Positions 25,622 through 34,504 are shown, counted from the first letter of the stretch. The stretch: DNA of 64,000 nucleotides from an uncultured Collinsella sp. (GCA_905194675.1 CAJJTG010000006.1:1-64000), one strand, 5' to 3'. Notes: generated from the sequence alone by a model not told the origin. Program-made: numbers and translations.

Positions 25622-26566
25622 TTAGCTGGTTTGAGCACTAGTAAGAACACCGGTGGTATCGAACGCCGGGGTGAAGCTCTCGTCTACCGCGCCGCCCTCT
25701 TGCCAAAACATCGTCGTAAAGCCCAGGTCGTCGGCATGGTCGAGCACCTGCTCGTACTCCTCGCGCGTCACGGCGCGCGCCAGATCGCCGCCCTGCTCGC
25801 GCATGAGCGCATTGGGCGTGTACTGGTTCATGACCGAGATCGGCACGTCGCCCACCGTCTGCCACACCAGGTCTAACACGCGGCACGAGTCATCCGCATG
25901 CCCCGGCAGCACCAGGTGGCGCACGATTATGCCGCGCCTCATGAGCCCGTCCTTGTCTACCAGCTCTCCCCCGCGGCGCTCAATCTCGCGCGCCATCTGG
26001 GCCAGACCCGACACGGCCACGCGCGGATAGTCCTTAATATGAGAAAGCGACTGCGCAAGCCCGGCATCGGCATATTTAAAATCGGTGAGCCACACATCGA
26101 CCAGGTCGCCCAGCGCCGCCACGGCACTCGCGCGCTCGTAACCACTCGTGTTGTAGACGATCGGGATGACCAGCCCGCGCGTCCGTGCCGCGGCAATCGC
26201 GGCAGGCAACAGATGCGCATAGTGCGTCGCCGTCACCAAATTGATGTTGTTGGCACCCTGGTCCTGCAGTTCCAGCATAATTTCGACCAGGCGCTCAGGC
26301 GAAATCTCAAGGCCAAAATTGCCGGTCGAGATCTCGTGGTTCTGGCAGTAGATACATTTGAGCGAACAGCCGCTAAAGAAAATCGTACCCGAGCCGGCCT
26401 CGCCCGAAATAGGCGGCTCCTCCCACATATGGAGCGCCGCGCGGGCGACCTTAAGCGTGTCGTCGGCGCCGCACACGCCACGCGCGCCCTCGTCGCGCGC
26501 CGCACCGCAACGGCGCGGACACAAATGGCAGACGGGCGAAAAAAGTTCGGTCAACGACGTCGGCAT
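25622..26566 (-). CDS. Radical SAM enzyme of the pyruvate-formate-lyase-activase-like type
   Basis: The protein has 314 residues. The SAM/4Fe-4S motif is FFSGCSLKCIYCQNHEIS (CxxxCxxC). It is preceded by an N-terminal Cys cluster (CHLCPRRCGAARDEGARGVCG) as in the PflA-like group that resembles AmmeMemoRadiSam-type proteins. The partner radical enzyme is not in the window, so the substrate is open. The ATG at 26566 has GGAG 9 nt upstream; an earlier ATG at 26581 is possible. Its stop codon lies at the edge of a sequence related to the GGGACGG repeats. Confidence 0.8.
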   Translation of the reverse strand: MPTSLTELFSPVCHLCPRRCGAARDEGARGVCGADDTLKVARAALHMWEEPPISGEAGSGTIFFSGCSLKCIYCQNHEISTGNFGLEISPERLVEIMLELQDQGANNINLVTATHYAHLLPAAIAAARTRGLVIPIVYNTSGYERASAVAALGDLVDVWLTDFKYADAGLAQSLSHIKDYPRVAVSGLAQMAREIERRGGELVDKDGLMRRGIIVRHLVLPGHADDSCRVLDLVWQTVGDVPISVMNQYTPNALMREQGGDLARAVTREEYEQVLDHADDLGFTTMFWQEGGAVDESFTPAFDTTGVLTSAQTS

Positions 26567-26704
26567 AAAAACATGCTCCAAAACAATGATTCAGCAGCTC
26601 AAACGCAAAAGGACCAGCCGTACAGACGGCTCGAGCCTAAAGGTGCCGTAATCGTCCGACACGATTTTTGTAATGTCAAGACTGGAATCGATAAAGTGCC
26701 GCTT

Positions 26705-26710
26705 TATGAT
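26705..26710 (+). promoter_or_regulatory. -10 box of the candidate structured RNA
   Basis: TATGAT lies 8-10 nt before the first base of the closing stem of the RNA candidate. No strong -35 box was found. Upstream, 26567-26700 holds one small hairpin (AGCCGT-ACA-GACGGCT) and no gene. Confidence 0.45.
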
Positions 26711-26717
26711 GTAGGTA

Positions 26718-26887
26718 TTCCGCCCCCCGCGGAGCAACTGGGTGAACCGTCGCGTTTATTTAGGGAGCCCACACAGTCGTACTCAGTACAGGTATCCTTC
26801 GTTGTTAAGGACGCTGGAACAGTCGATGAGGGCACCCACCTGTTTTAGGTGGGTTCATTTTCGTAACGTGGGGGGTGGTTTTCTTTT
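26718..26887 (+). ncRNA. ssrS: Candidate 6S-like structured RNA
   Basis: The 5' end CCGCCCCCCGCG can pair with CGTGGGGGGTGG at the 3' end, and the latter is followed by TTTTCTTTT. The segment therefore behaves like an independent, self-terminating transcript of about 170 nt. Inside are hairpins ACCCACCT-GTTT-TAGGTGGGT, GTAC-TCA-GTAC and TCCTT-AAGGA, with unpaired stretches between. Size, long closing stem and a hairpin on the 3' side of a central bubble fit 6S RNA, which sequesters RNA polymerase. It shows no SRP or RNase P landmarks. Identification is by overall appearance only. Confidence 0.5.
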
Positions 26888-27092
26888 GCCGAAATTCACC
26901 ATTACAGTCCACATGGATCCCCGCCGGCATCCCGACAAGCCATCGACAACATCCCAATATCTGGTAAGCGCGTGATTATCGCTGCGTGCAATTCCATGCA
27001 CCCCCCTTGGTCGAGTATCATGATTCGGCTATGCCCTTTGCGCATGGCGTTCTTCTGACCTTTCCCTTCGACGCTTGGCGGTTTTTAGATTC

Positions 27093-28292
27093 ATGGCTTC
27101 ATCCCCGAGCTACATACCGTACCTATGCGTGGCAGCGGCGGCCTTTATCACGACCTTCCTCACGGTGCCCCTGGTCAAGCGCCTGGCAATTAAGCTCGAC
27201 GCCGTCGACTATCCTTCTAAGCGCCGCATCAACACCAAGCCCATCCCGCGTTTGGGCGGAACGGCGGTGTTTTTGGGCCTGGTCGTTGCCTGCATTGTGC
27301 AAATCCTAGGCACCTGGCACCTAGGCTGGCCGCCCGTCCTGGTGCCGCACCCGCGCCTTCACATTAGTTATCCCATGCTGGCCCTCTCCTTTACCGTCAT
27401 CTTTGCGACCGGCGCTATCGACGACGTCATCCAGCTCAAGCCCAAGCAAAAGCTGGCCGGACAGGTCCTCGCTGCGCTCATCGCCTGCGTGGGCGGCCTG
27501 CGCATCGGCGTCATCGTCAACCCGTTTGCCCCCGGCGAGATCATGCTCGGATGGCTCGCCTACCCCATCACCGTGATCTATCTGGTGGCATTCACCAACA
27601 TCATTAACCTCATCGACGGCCTCGACGGCTTGGCCACGGGCATCTGCGGCATCGCGTCGTTCACCATGTTTTCGATGGCCGTTCTCTCGGGCCGCATCGA
27701 CGCCGCCGCGCTCTCCATTGCGCTCTTTGGCGCCTGCCTGGCCTTTTTGCGATACAACTTCAACCCCGCAAGCATCTTCTTGGGCGACTCGGGGTCGCTG
27801 CTTCTGGGCTTTGCGCTGGGCTCCATCTCGCTGCTCAACGTGAGCCGCACCGCCGCGCTCACCTCGCTTATCATCCCGCTCATCGTTGCCGGCGTGCCCA
27901 TCATCGACACGTTTAGCGCCATCGTGCGCCGCAAGCGCGCCCACATTAGCATCGGGCAGGCCGACAAGGGCCACATCCACCACCGCCTGATCCAAGAGGG
28001 CTACAACCAAAAGCAGGCAGTGCTCCTCATCTACGCCTGGTGCATCATGCTTTCGGCCGGCGCCGCCGCGATTAACCAGGTCGAGGTGCCCATGCGCGTG
28101 CTCATCTTTACCGTACTCGCCATTGGCTCGGCGGCCTTTGCCAAGCACCTGCACCTGTTTGAGCCCGTGCTGCGCCACCATTACAACAAGCGCACGCACG
28201 AGGACGAGCTCGTCACCCCCGACGATCCCGCCTTTAAGCAGGAGGAGCAGGCGGCAGAAGAACGCAAGGAGGAGCGCCACCACAGGCGCTAG
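27093..28292 (+). CDS. Undecaprenyl-phosphate sugar-phosphate transferase (WecA/TagO/MraY family)
   Basis: The protein has 399 residues and about ten membrane helices. The family signatures are PIPRLGGTAVFLG, the aspartates of ATGAIDDVIQLKPKQKLAGQ, NLIDGLDGLATG, and FLGDSGSLLLGFALG. The His-rich KGHIHHRL loop follows. Such enzymes start surface polysaccharide or teichoic acid chains by moving a sugar-1-phosphate (often GlcNAc-1-P) to undecaprenyl phosphate at the inner face of the membrane. The end is a charged tail. The start is uncertain: TTG at 27075 or ATG at 27093, and neither has a clear ribosome site. About 200 bp upstream are empty. Confidence 0.88.
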   Translation: MASSPSYIPYLCVAAAAFITTFLTVPLVKRLAIKLDAVDYPSKRRINTKPIPRLGGTAVFLGLVVACIVQILGTWHLGWPPVLVPHPRLHISYPMLALSFTVIFATGAIDDVIQLKPKQKLAGQVLAALIACVGGLRIGVIVNPFAPGEIMLGWLAYPITVIYLVAFTNIINLIDGLDGLATGICGIASFTMFSMAVLSGRIDAAALSIALFGACLAFLRYNFNPASIFLGDSGSLLLGFALGSISLLNVSRTAALTSLIIPLIVAGVPIIDTFSAIVRRKRAHISIGQADKGHIHHRLIQEGYNQKQAVLLIYAWCIMLSAGAAAINQVEVPMRVLIFTVLAIGSAAFAKHLHLFEPVLRHHYNKRTHEDELVTPDDPAFKQEEQAAEERKEERHHRR

Positions 28293-28453
28293 GGTAAGCT
28301 GCCGAGGATGCGCCCAGGCGCCGCCGGCCAAACGCGCAACCACGCCGCGCCCATCGCACATGCCGCCGCTCTCCCGCCCCTCGCCTACTTACGACCCGCC
28401 CCTCCAATAAACGCGTTATCATCTTGACCCATGAACATACGTTAGGAGCAATC

Positions 28454-29503
28454 ATGCCAAACGAGAACAGCTACGAAGTCGCGCTGCAAAAGAGCAACGC
28501 CATTCGCGAGGGCCTGGCCAAAACGCCCGAAAAGTTCACCATGCTCACCGGCGACCGCCCCACCGGCCGTCTGCACCTGGGCCACTACTTCGGCACCCTC
28601 AAGGGCCGTGTTGAGCTGCAGAACATGGGCGCCAAGACCAACGTGCTCATCGCCGACTACCAGGTCATCACCGACCGCGACACGACCGAGCACATCCAGG
28701 ACAACGTGTACAACATGGTCATGGACTACCTTGCCTGCGGCATCGACCCCGACAAGACCATGATCTACGCGCACTCCGCCGTGCCCGCAGCCAACCAGCT
28801 CATGCTGCCGTTCCTGTCGCTGGTTTCCGAGGCCGAACTGGCGCGCAACCCAACGGTCAAGGCCGAGATGGAGGCCTCGGGCCACGAGCTCACCGGCCTT
28901 CTGCTCACCTATCCGGTGCATCAGGCCTGCGACATCCTGTTCTGCAAGGGCAATGTGGTGCCCGTCGGTCGCGACCAGCTGCCGCACATCGAGCTCACCC
29001 GCACCATCGCCCGCCGCTTTAACAACCGCTACGGCAAGGTGTTCCCCGAGGTCGACGCACTGCTGTCCGAGACCCCGCTGCTGCCGGGCCTGGACGGGCG
29101 CAAGATGAGCAAGAGCTACGGTAACGCCATCAACATCTCGATGACCGCCGAGGAGACGGCCAAGCGCATCAAGAAGAGCCAGACCGACTCCGAGCGCATG
29201 ATCACGTTCGATCCCGAGAACCGCCCCGGCGTGTCCGGTCTGCTTTCGACGGCCGCCATCTGCACCGGTCGTTCCGAGGTCGAGATTGCCGAGGAGATTG
29301 GCATGGGCGGCTCCGGCCAACTCAAGAAGTACGTGACCGAGGCCGTCAACGAGTACTTCGCGCCAATCCGCGAGCGTCGTCAGCGCTATGAGAACGATCT
29401 GGACTATGTGAAGGACGTCCTGCACGAGGGCAACCGTCGTGCCAACGAGATCGCCGAGCAGACCCTGGCCGAGGTTCAGGACGCCATGGGCATGGTGTAC
29501 TAG
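28454..29503 (+). CDS. trpS: Tryptophanyl-tRNA synthetase
   Basis: The 349-residue class I synthetase has RPTGRLHLGHYFGTL (HIGH type) and GLDGRKMSKSYGNAI (KMSKS). The tryptophan-pocket segment is YPVHQACDILFCKGNVVPVG. The length fits the family. TAGGAG precedes the ATG at 28454; an in-frame ATG at 28424 is less well placed. No T-box leader can be seen in the 160-bp upstream gap. It ends at a strong terminator and stands alone. Confidence 0.95.
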   Translation: MPNENSYEVALQKSNAIREGLAKTPEKFTMLTGDRPTGRLHLGHYFGTLKGRVELQNMGAKTNVLIADYQVITDRDTTEHIQDNVYNMVMDYLACGIDPDKTMIYAHSAVPAANQLMLPFLSLVSEAELARNPTVKAEMEASGHELTGLLLTYPVHQACDILFCKGNVVPVGRDQLPHIELTRTIARRFNNRYGKVFPEVDALLSETPLLPGLDGRKMSKSYGNAINISMTAEETAKRIKKSQTDSERMITFDPENRPGVSGLLSTAAICTGRSEVEIAEEIGMGGSGQLKKYVTEAVNEYFAPIRERRQRYENDLDYVKDVLHEGNRRANEIAEQTLAEVQDAMGMVY

Positions 29504-29537
29504 ACCGATCTGCTGGCTTGAGCTTTCGATTGCTATA

Positions 29538-29568
29538 GGGCGGGCGCTACGGCGTCCGCCTTTTTTTT
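29538..29568 (+). terminator. Terminator of trpS
   Basis: GGCGGGCGC pairs with GCGTCCGCC around a short loop and is followed by eight T residues. Confidence 0.9.
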
Positions 29569-29613
29569 GGAGCCGGACCGCTTCGGCTCCGCCCATCGCA
29601 CTCCCCCGACAAA

Positions 29614-29659
29614 CGGGAACAGGCCCGCTGGCAGTTAGTTGCCAGCGGGCCTGTTCCCG
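29614..29659. repeat. Palindrome with 20-bp perfect arms and a GGGAACAGG end
   Basis: Arms 29614-29633 and 29640-29659 enclose six bases. The outer end reads CGGGAACAGGCC, a variant of the GGGACAGG core seen in the other repeats. The rest of the 386-bp gap 29504-29889 holds another small hairpin at about 29780-29802 and no supported gene. Confidence 0.85.
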
Positions 29660-29833
29660 AAGTACACCGTTGAATCGCACAGAGGGGAGGAATGCGAATC
29701 AAACTCAACAGGGCAGGCTTTTTCATCGCCTATGGCCTGCTCCGTTGCTGAATACAATATAGTTCACCGTGGTTTACTTTCTGACGGCAAAATACGCCGT
29801 CACACCTTCTCCATAAGTTAACCCCGGTAAACT

Positions 29834-29874
29834 AAAACTACCACAAAGGGAACAGGCACCTTTGTGATAGTTTT
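29834..29874 (+). repeat. REP-like palindrome 3' of the MGMT-family gene
   Basis: AAAACTACCACAAAGG pairs with CCTTTGTGATAGTTTT (one mismatch) around GAACAGGCA. It is 15 bp from the stop codon of the minus-strand gene at 29890. Confidence 0.85.
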
Positions 29875-29889
29875 GGCGCGAGCAAGCCG

Positions 29890-30210
29890 TTAAAGCCCGG
29901 CCGGCCAACGACAGGCGCCCAAGTCGACGTGCATGGAATCGGCAAATGTCACGCCCTCCCCCAGCAGAAGTTCGCGTTGAGCATCGGGGCCACCAAAGGC
30001 GAAGCCCTCGCAAATGCGGCCATCGGCAAACACCACGCGATGACAGGGAATCTGACCAGGGCGCGGATTGTCGTGAAGCGCGTAGCCCACGTACCGCGCA
30101 CTCCGCGGACGACCGGCGAGCAGCGCCACCTGACCGTAGGTGGCGACCATCCCCTCGGGAATCTGCTCGACCACCTCGTACACCCGTTCAAAAAAGCCCT
30201 CAGACGCCAT
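29890..30210 (-). CDS. MGMT-family protein (methylated-DNA cysteine methyltransferase, DNA-binding domain only)
   Basis: The protein has 106 residues. It corresponds to the C-terminal domain of O6-alkylguanine transferases: VYEVVEQIPEGMVATYGQVALLAG recognition helix, then GQIPCHRVVFADGRI with the acceptor Cys in PCHRV. Because the Cys is present, it is not an alkyltransferase-like (Atl) protein with Trp at that place. The usual N-terminal domain is missing, as in many short bacterial forms. The start at 30210 has GGGAG upstream. REP-like palindromes of opposite orientation lie on both sides. Confidence 0.85.
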   Translation of the reverse strand: MASEGFFERVYEVVEQIPEGMVATYGQVALLAGRPRSARYVGYALHDNPRPGQIPCHRVVFADGRICEGFAFGGPDAQRELLLGEGVTFADSMHVDLGACRWPAGL

Positions 30211-30239
30211 TGCTCGCTCCCTTCCATCCGGAATAGCAT

Positions 30240-30279
30240 AAACCACCACAAAGGCGCCCGTCCCCTTTGTGGTGGTTTT
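30240..30279 (-). repeat. REP-like palindrome 3' of degV-family gene
   Basis: AAACCACCACAAAGG pairs with CCTTTGTGGTGGTTT around GCGCCCGTC. It is oriented opposite to the copy at 29834 and ends 11 bp from the stop codon of the DegV gene. Confidence 0.88.
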
Positions 30280-30289
30280 GGCAGGTGGG

Positions 30290-31144
30290 CTAGTTAACGG
30301 GCTGGAAGAAGGCTACGGCTACGGCGCCGGGGCCTACATGGGTGCCGATGGTGGCGCCGATGGTGTGAACGGGCAGTTCGCCCTCGGTGTGGCCAGCCCA
30401 CAGTGCCGCGCTGTCCTCGATATACTTCTTGAGCACCGCATCCGAAAGGCCCGTATAGCCGAGCGCCAGCGGCATGGAAAAGTCGATGCCGCCCGCCTTT
30501 TCGACCTTCTGGTTGAGCAGGTTACGTCCGTTCTTGGAACCGCGCGCCTTGCCCAGCTGCACGATCAGACCGTCCTCGGCAGCCACCACGGGCTTTACGT
30601 TGAGCAGCGTACCCACGGCACCGGCCGCAGCAGACAGGCGACCGCCGCGCACCAGGTACTCCAACGTCTCGAGCAGGCCGATGACGACCACGCGGTCGCG
30701 CACGGCCTCGACAGCCGCCGCAACCTGAGCCGCGCCCTGGCCCTCGTCCACCAGGCGCAGCGCATACTCGACCAGCACGCGCTCGCCCAAGGTCACGTTA
30801 TTGCTGTCCACGACGAACATGTCGCCGCCCGGCGCCTCGGCAAGTGCCGTACGAGCACTCTGGTTGGTGCCCGAGAGCTTGGCGCCCACGGTAATAATCA
30901 CGGCCTCATCGCCGGCCTCACGCGCTTCGGCAATCGCCTGCGAAAAGGCGTACGGGTTGACCTGACCGGTCTTGGGCAGCTCATCGCGCTCCACAAGCAT
31001 CTCGTAAAAGCGCTGGTGATCGATGTCGACGCCATCCATATACACATCGGTGCCAAAGGTGACGGACAGCGGCAGAACACGCAGAGCGGGGTGCTCCGCC
31101 GGCGACATATCGCTTGCGGAATCGGTAATAATGCGGACGGACAT
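30290..31144 (-). CDS. DegV family fatty-acid-binding protein
   Basis: The protein has 284 residues. The start VRIITDSASDMSPAEH, the GAKLSGTNQSARTA segment and LETLEYLVRGGRLSAAAGAVGTLLNVKPV are diagnostic. DegV proteins bind a fatty acid and, in Firmicutes, act as FakB partners of a fatty-acid kinase. No FakA gene is seen here. The ATG at 31144 follows GAAAGG. It lies 119 bp downstream of the MarR gene on the same strand. Confidence 0.92.
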   Translation of the reverse strand: MSVRIITDSASDMSPAEHPALRVLPLSVTFGTDVYMDGVDIDHQRFYEMLVERDELPKTGQVNPYAFSQAIAEAREAGDEAVIITVGAKLSGTNQSARTALAEAPGGDMFVVDSNNVTLGERVLVEYALRLVDEGQGAAQVAAAVEAVRDRVVVIGLLETLEYLVRGGRLSAAAGAVGTLLNVKPVVAAEDGLIVQLGKARGSKNGRNLLNQKVEKAGGIDFSMPLALGYTGLSDAVLKKYIEDSAALWAGHTEGELPVHTIGATIGTHVGPGAVAVAFFQPVN

Positions 31145-31263
31145 AACGAATCCTTTCTTGCGCAGGTCTCGCGCAGGGAATTTTGACAGCAATGTCCCGG
31201 CACGGCGTACGCGCTCAAACGGGACGATGCAGTTCTTGGCTGAAAGCTAGCGCCAGCGCGGCT

Positions 31264-31713
31264 CTAGATCTCGCGCAGGGTGTTGAGGATCGTGCGCAGC
31301 GATGCATACATCTGCTCGCGCTGCTCCACGCCCATGGCCTTGCCGGTGGTATCGAGCACCTCGCGAATGATGCGATCGGCCTCGCTCATGCTCTCGCCGC
31401 CCAGGGCAGTCAGGCGCACCGGAGCACGATACTTGACGGCCGCATCACCCGAGTCGTCAACCTCGACGTAGCCGCCCTCCTCCAGATGTGCCAGTGTGCG
31501 CGAAACGGCGGCACGGGTAACGCCGGCCATGCGGGCGAGGTCGGCGCCAGTCAGGCCGTCCTTGCTGCGCTCAAGATAGTACAGGCACATAACGTCGGAG
31601 CCCTTGAGGCCCAGCCTTGCGCCTTCGGACGTCTTGATACGCTGGATCTCCTTGTAGAGCCCGCTGATCAGTCCGACAAAGTCCTCGAAACGTGTCTCGT
31701 CGTTCTGCTGCAT
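31264..31713 (-). CDS. MarR family transcriptional regulator
   Basis: The protein has 149 residues. The winged helix is visible: LGLKGSDVMCLYYLERSKDGLTGADLARMAGVTRAAVSRTLAHLEEGGYVEV, then a wing around SGDAAVKYRAPVRLT. The C-terminal helix mediates dimerisation in this family. It may control itself or the adjacent DegV gene. No palindromic operator stands out. The start at 31713 has AAAGG 13 nt upstream. Confidence 0.85.
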   Translation of the reverse strand: MQQNDETRFEDFVGLISGLYKEIQRIKTSEGARLGLKGSDVMCLYYLERSKDGLTGADLARMAGVTRAAVSRTLAHLEEGGYVEVDDSGDAAVKYRAPVRLTALGGESMSEADRIIREVLDTTGKAMGVEQREQMYASLRTILNTLREI

Positions 31714-31818
31714 GGGAGACGACCGCCTTTCGCTTGCATAATGCTTACGGGTAAACATCTTAGCCGCACAAGGTAACACCTGTACCCAAATATCCCATTT
31801 GTTAACCCATCAACATAA

Positions 31819-31857
31819 AAACCACCACAAAGGGGACAGGCACCTTTGTGGTGGTTT
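31819..31857 (+). repeat. REP-like palindrome 3' of the B3/B4 gene
   Basis: AAACCACCACAAAGG pairs perfectly with CCTTTGTGGTGGTTT around GGACAGGCA. It is the cleanest example of this arm type, 29 bp from the stop codon of the gene at 31887. Confidence 0.92.
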
Positions 31858-31886
31858 GGGGCATCGAGTTTGATCCGCAGACTTCG

Positions 31887-32606
31887 CTACAGCCCCACGC
31901 AAGGATTGTCGCGGGTCACAAGCGTTTTAACGACAACCGTCGCTCCCAGATAGCGCTCGAGCAGCTCGGCTAAGCGATCGATCGCGGCCTGGCAATCCCC
32001 CATCCGCTCGGGCTCCACGCACTCAATCGCCAGGAACGCATCGGCCGAATCATCGGACAGCGCCGTGCGAACGCCGTCGCGCCAGTTCCAGCAGCGGCAC
32101 ACGGCGCCCGCATCGTCGATGTAGGCGAGCTCGCCGGGCAGCGTCGGATCGTCCGCCTCCTCGCCAAGCGGCAAGAACGCATCGCCACCGTCGGTCACTT
32201 TCAAGCGAAGGTCTCCCTCGATCGCATGCAGATCCTCGCCTCCCACGGGCAACGCGAAGGTCAGCGACACCGTGTTGTAAATATCCACCGCAGGCGTAAT
32301 GTGGCCCACCGGCTTGCCTTTGAGCACGCGTTTGAGCAAGTTCTCGATCGAGCAGCGCGCGCCTTTCTTGGTCTTGAACAGACGATAGGCCTCGCGCCAT
32401 GCCTTGACCGGTGCGTTCTCGCTGATAGTGTCGCTGGTCAGATGACGCTCCACATCGATATTGGCGCGGTCGAGCAACGCCGCAATCGCATCCACGTCCT
32501 CTTGAGGAATCTGAGCCGTGGGCTTCATGCCCTCCACGACCACAACACCGACCGCTGCCTGCGGAAACAGCTCCCAGAATGAATCCTCGGCAATAAAGCT
32601 CTTCAT
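31887..32606 (-). CDS. B3/B4 tRNA-binding-domain protein
   Basis: The protein has 239 residues. It matches the stand-alone form of the B3/B4 editing-type domain of the PheRS beta subunit: ENAPVKAWREAYRLFKTKKGARCSIENLLKRV, then VDIYNTVSLTFALPVGGEDL and a late Asp-rich strand. Such free-standing proteins are thought to edit or bind tRNA, but the activity is unproven. The start at 32606 has AAGGGAGAG upstream. REP-like palindromes of opposite orientation flank it. Confidence 0.8.
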   Translation of the reverse strand: MKSFIAEDSFWELFPQAAVGVVVVEGMKPTAQIPQEDVDAIAALLDRANIDVERHLTSDTISENAPVKAWREAYRLFKTKKGARCSIENLLKRVLKGKPVGHITPAVDIYNTVSLTFALPVGGEDLHAIEGDLRLKVTDGGDAFLPLGEEADDPTLPGELAYIDDAGAVCRCWNWRDGVRTALSDDSADAFLAIECVEPERMGDCQAAIDRLAELLERYLGATVVVKTLVTRDNPCVGL

Positions 32607-32634
32607 ACGCTCTCCCTTCATTGTGCGCGCCCGA

Positions 32635-32700
32635 GTGAGGGCGCCTAAACAAAAAGCGCCCTCACAGCGGCCACCTTCAAAGGCCTACGGTGCCGCCACA
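32635..32700 (-). other. Structured leader between pckA and the B3/B4 gene
   Basis: TGAGGGCGC and GCGCCCTCA form a 9-bp stem with a T-rich loop, next to a second imperfect GCGGCCACC/GGTGCCGC pairing. It could be an attenuator or simply the pckA transcript end. Confidence 0.35.
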
Positions 32701-32777
32701 AGAGCGCTTACGCTGCCCCCATCCGGAGAAGGGGACGATATGTCAGGCGTATTGTAACCCGAGTCATCCACGCGAGC

Positions 32778-32814
32778 AAAACCACCACAAAGGTGCCTGT
32801 CCCCTTTGTGGTGG
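32778..32814 (-). repeat. REP-like palindrome 3' of pckA
   Basis: AAACCACCACAAAGG pairs with CCTTTGTGGTGG around TGCCTGTCC, inverted relative to 31819. It lies 20 bp from the pckA stop codon. Confidence 0.88.
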
Positions 32815-32833
32815 ATATGGACTCACGGCGAAG

Positions 32834-34504
32834 CTAGTGGCGAAGTCCCAGCAGCCCGCGGCCGCGATGACGGGCGTCGGCGTGTACTTGAACGTGCGGG
32901 CCTGCGGCTTTGACGGACTCGGGCAGGTGCGAGTACTTCTTCTCGAAGTTCTCCTCGAACATCACCGCCAGGTTGTGCGCGGCCTCGTCGTAGCGCGCGG
33001 TGCTCTGCCAGTACTGGCGCGGCACCAGGATGCCGTCGGGCACACCGTGGCACGTAGTGGGAATGTCGACATTAAAGATATCGTCGTGCACGAACTCGCC
33101 GTCCTCGATGGCACCGTCGAGGGCGCGGGCCACCAGGGCGCGCGTGTAGGCAAGCTCGATGCGATGGCCCACGCCGTAGCCGCCGCCGATCCAGCCGGTG
33201 TTGACCAGGTACACACGCGTGCGGCCGTCGGCAATGCGCTCGCCGAGCATCTTGGCGTAAACCATGGGGTCGAGTGGCATAAACGGCTCGCCGAACAGCG
33301 AAGAGAACGTGGGCGTGGGCTCGGTGACGCCGACCTCGGTGCCGGGGATCTTGGCGGTGAAGCCCGTCACAAAGTGGTACATGGCGGCATCGGCCGTCAG
33401 GCGTGAGATGGGCGGCAACACACCAAAGGCGTCGCAGGTCAAAAACAGCACGACGCTCGGAGTGGTGCCCATGCCCTTGGTCCACGCGTTGGGGATATGC
33501 TCGACGGGATAGGCCACGCGCGTGTTATGCGTGATCGAGACGTCATCGTAGTTGGGCTTACGATTCTCGTCGAGCACCACGTTTTCGCAAATGGCGCCAA
33601 AACGGACGGCGTTGAAGATCTCAGGCTCGTGGAAGGCGTCCAGGCCCTCGCATTTGGCGTAGCAGCCACCCTCGATGTTGAAGATGCCCATGTCGGACCA
33701 ACCGTGCTCGTCGTCGCCGATCAGTAGGCGCGTGGGGTTGGCCGAAAGCGTGGTCTTGCCCGTGCCCGAAAGGCCAAAGAACACGGCGGTCTCGTGCGTG
33801 ACGGGATCCATGCTGGCCGAGCAGTGCATGGGCAGCACGTCGTCCTCGACGGGCAGCAAATAATTCATAACGCTGAAGATAGACTTTTTGATCTCGCCGG
33901 AGTAGCCGGTGCCGGCGACCAGAATCACGCGTTCCTGGAAGTTGATGACCACGGCAGCGCTGGAGTTGAGGCCCTTGATGGTGGGATCGCACTGGTAGCC
34001 GGGAGCGGCGAGCACGCAAAAGTCCGGCTCGCCGGTGCGCGCAATTTCGCGAGCGAGCGGGCGAGCGAGCATCTGCTTAATAAAGAGCGCCTGGCTGGCA
34101 CGCTCGCAGGCGACGAGCAGTCGGCGCGTGTGGTTGCGGTCGGCGCCGGCCATGCCGCGGGTGACGAACACATCGCGCTCGTTGAGGTAGTTGACGATAC
34201 CGGCCTTGATGGTCTCGTAGCTCTCGATCGAAAGCGGTCGGTTGACGGCGCCCCAGGCGATCTTGTCGTGCACGTCGGGGGTGTCAACAATAAAGCGGTC
34301 ATTAGGCGAGCGGCCAGTGCGCTCCCCCGTCTCGATCACCAGCGCGCCGTTGGAGGCCATACGACCTTCGTTGCGACGGATGGCGTGCTCGACGAGCTCG
34401 GCTGCCGGCAGGTCGGCCAGCAGGCGGGGCTGGTTCTCGGCAGGATCTTCGACCAGCGTAATGCCAAAGTTGGACAGAACTTCTGCAGGGGTAACACCTG
34501 GCAT
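32834..34504 (-). CDS. pckA: Phosphoenolpyruvate carboxykinase (ATP)
   Basis: The 556-residue enzyme interconverts oxaloacetate and PEP with ATP. Anaerobes often run it towards oxaloacetate during fermentation. Seen are RSPNDRFIVDTP, the kinase P-loop FFGLSGTGKTTLSANP, GDDEHGWSDMGIFNIEGGCYAKCEGL with metal ligands, and TGFTAKIPGTEVG. The C-terminus has an unusual His/Arg-rich end (VHADARHRGRGLLGLRH). The ATG at 34504 has GGAGG directly upstream. It is a single-gene unit. Confidence 0.95.
   Translation of the reverse strand: MPGVTPAEVLSNFGITLVEDPAENQPRLLADLPAAELVEHAIRRNEGRMASNGALVIETGERTGRSPNDRFIVDTPDVHDKIAWGAVNRPLSIESYETIKAGIVNYLNERDVFVTRGMAGADRNHTRRLLVACERASQALFIKQMLARPLAREIARTGEPDFCVLAAPGYQCDPTIKGLNSSAAVVINFQERVILVAGTGYSGEIKKSIFSVMNYLLPVEDDVLPMHCSASMDPVTHETAVFFGLSGTGKTTLSANPTRLLIGDDEHGWSDMGIFNIEGGCYAKCEGLDAFHEPEIFNAVRFGAICENVVLDENRKPNYDDVSITHNTRVAYPVEHIPNAWTKGMGTTPSVVLFLTCDAFGVLPPISRLTADAAMYHFVTGFTAKIPGTEVGVTEPTPTFSSLFGEPFMPLDPMVYAKMLGERIADGRTRVYLVNTGWIGGGYGVGHRIELAYTRALVARALDGAIEDGEFVHDDIFNVDIPTTCHGVPDGILVPRQYWQSTARYDEAAHNLAVMFEENFEKKYSHLPESVKAAGPHVQVHADARHRGRGLLGLRH

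Noticed and set aside
28293..28453. T-box riboswitch ahead of trpS (also looked for ahead of argS)
   Set aside because: No T-box sequence or specifier-loop hairpin could be found and the gaps are short.
29639..29821. 60-codon ORF after the trpS terminator
   Set aside because: It starts inside a palindrome arm and has no ribosome site.
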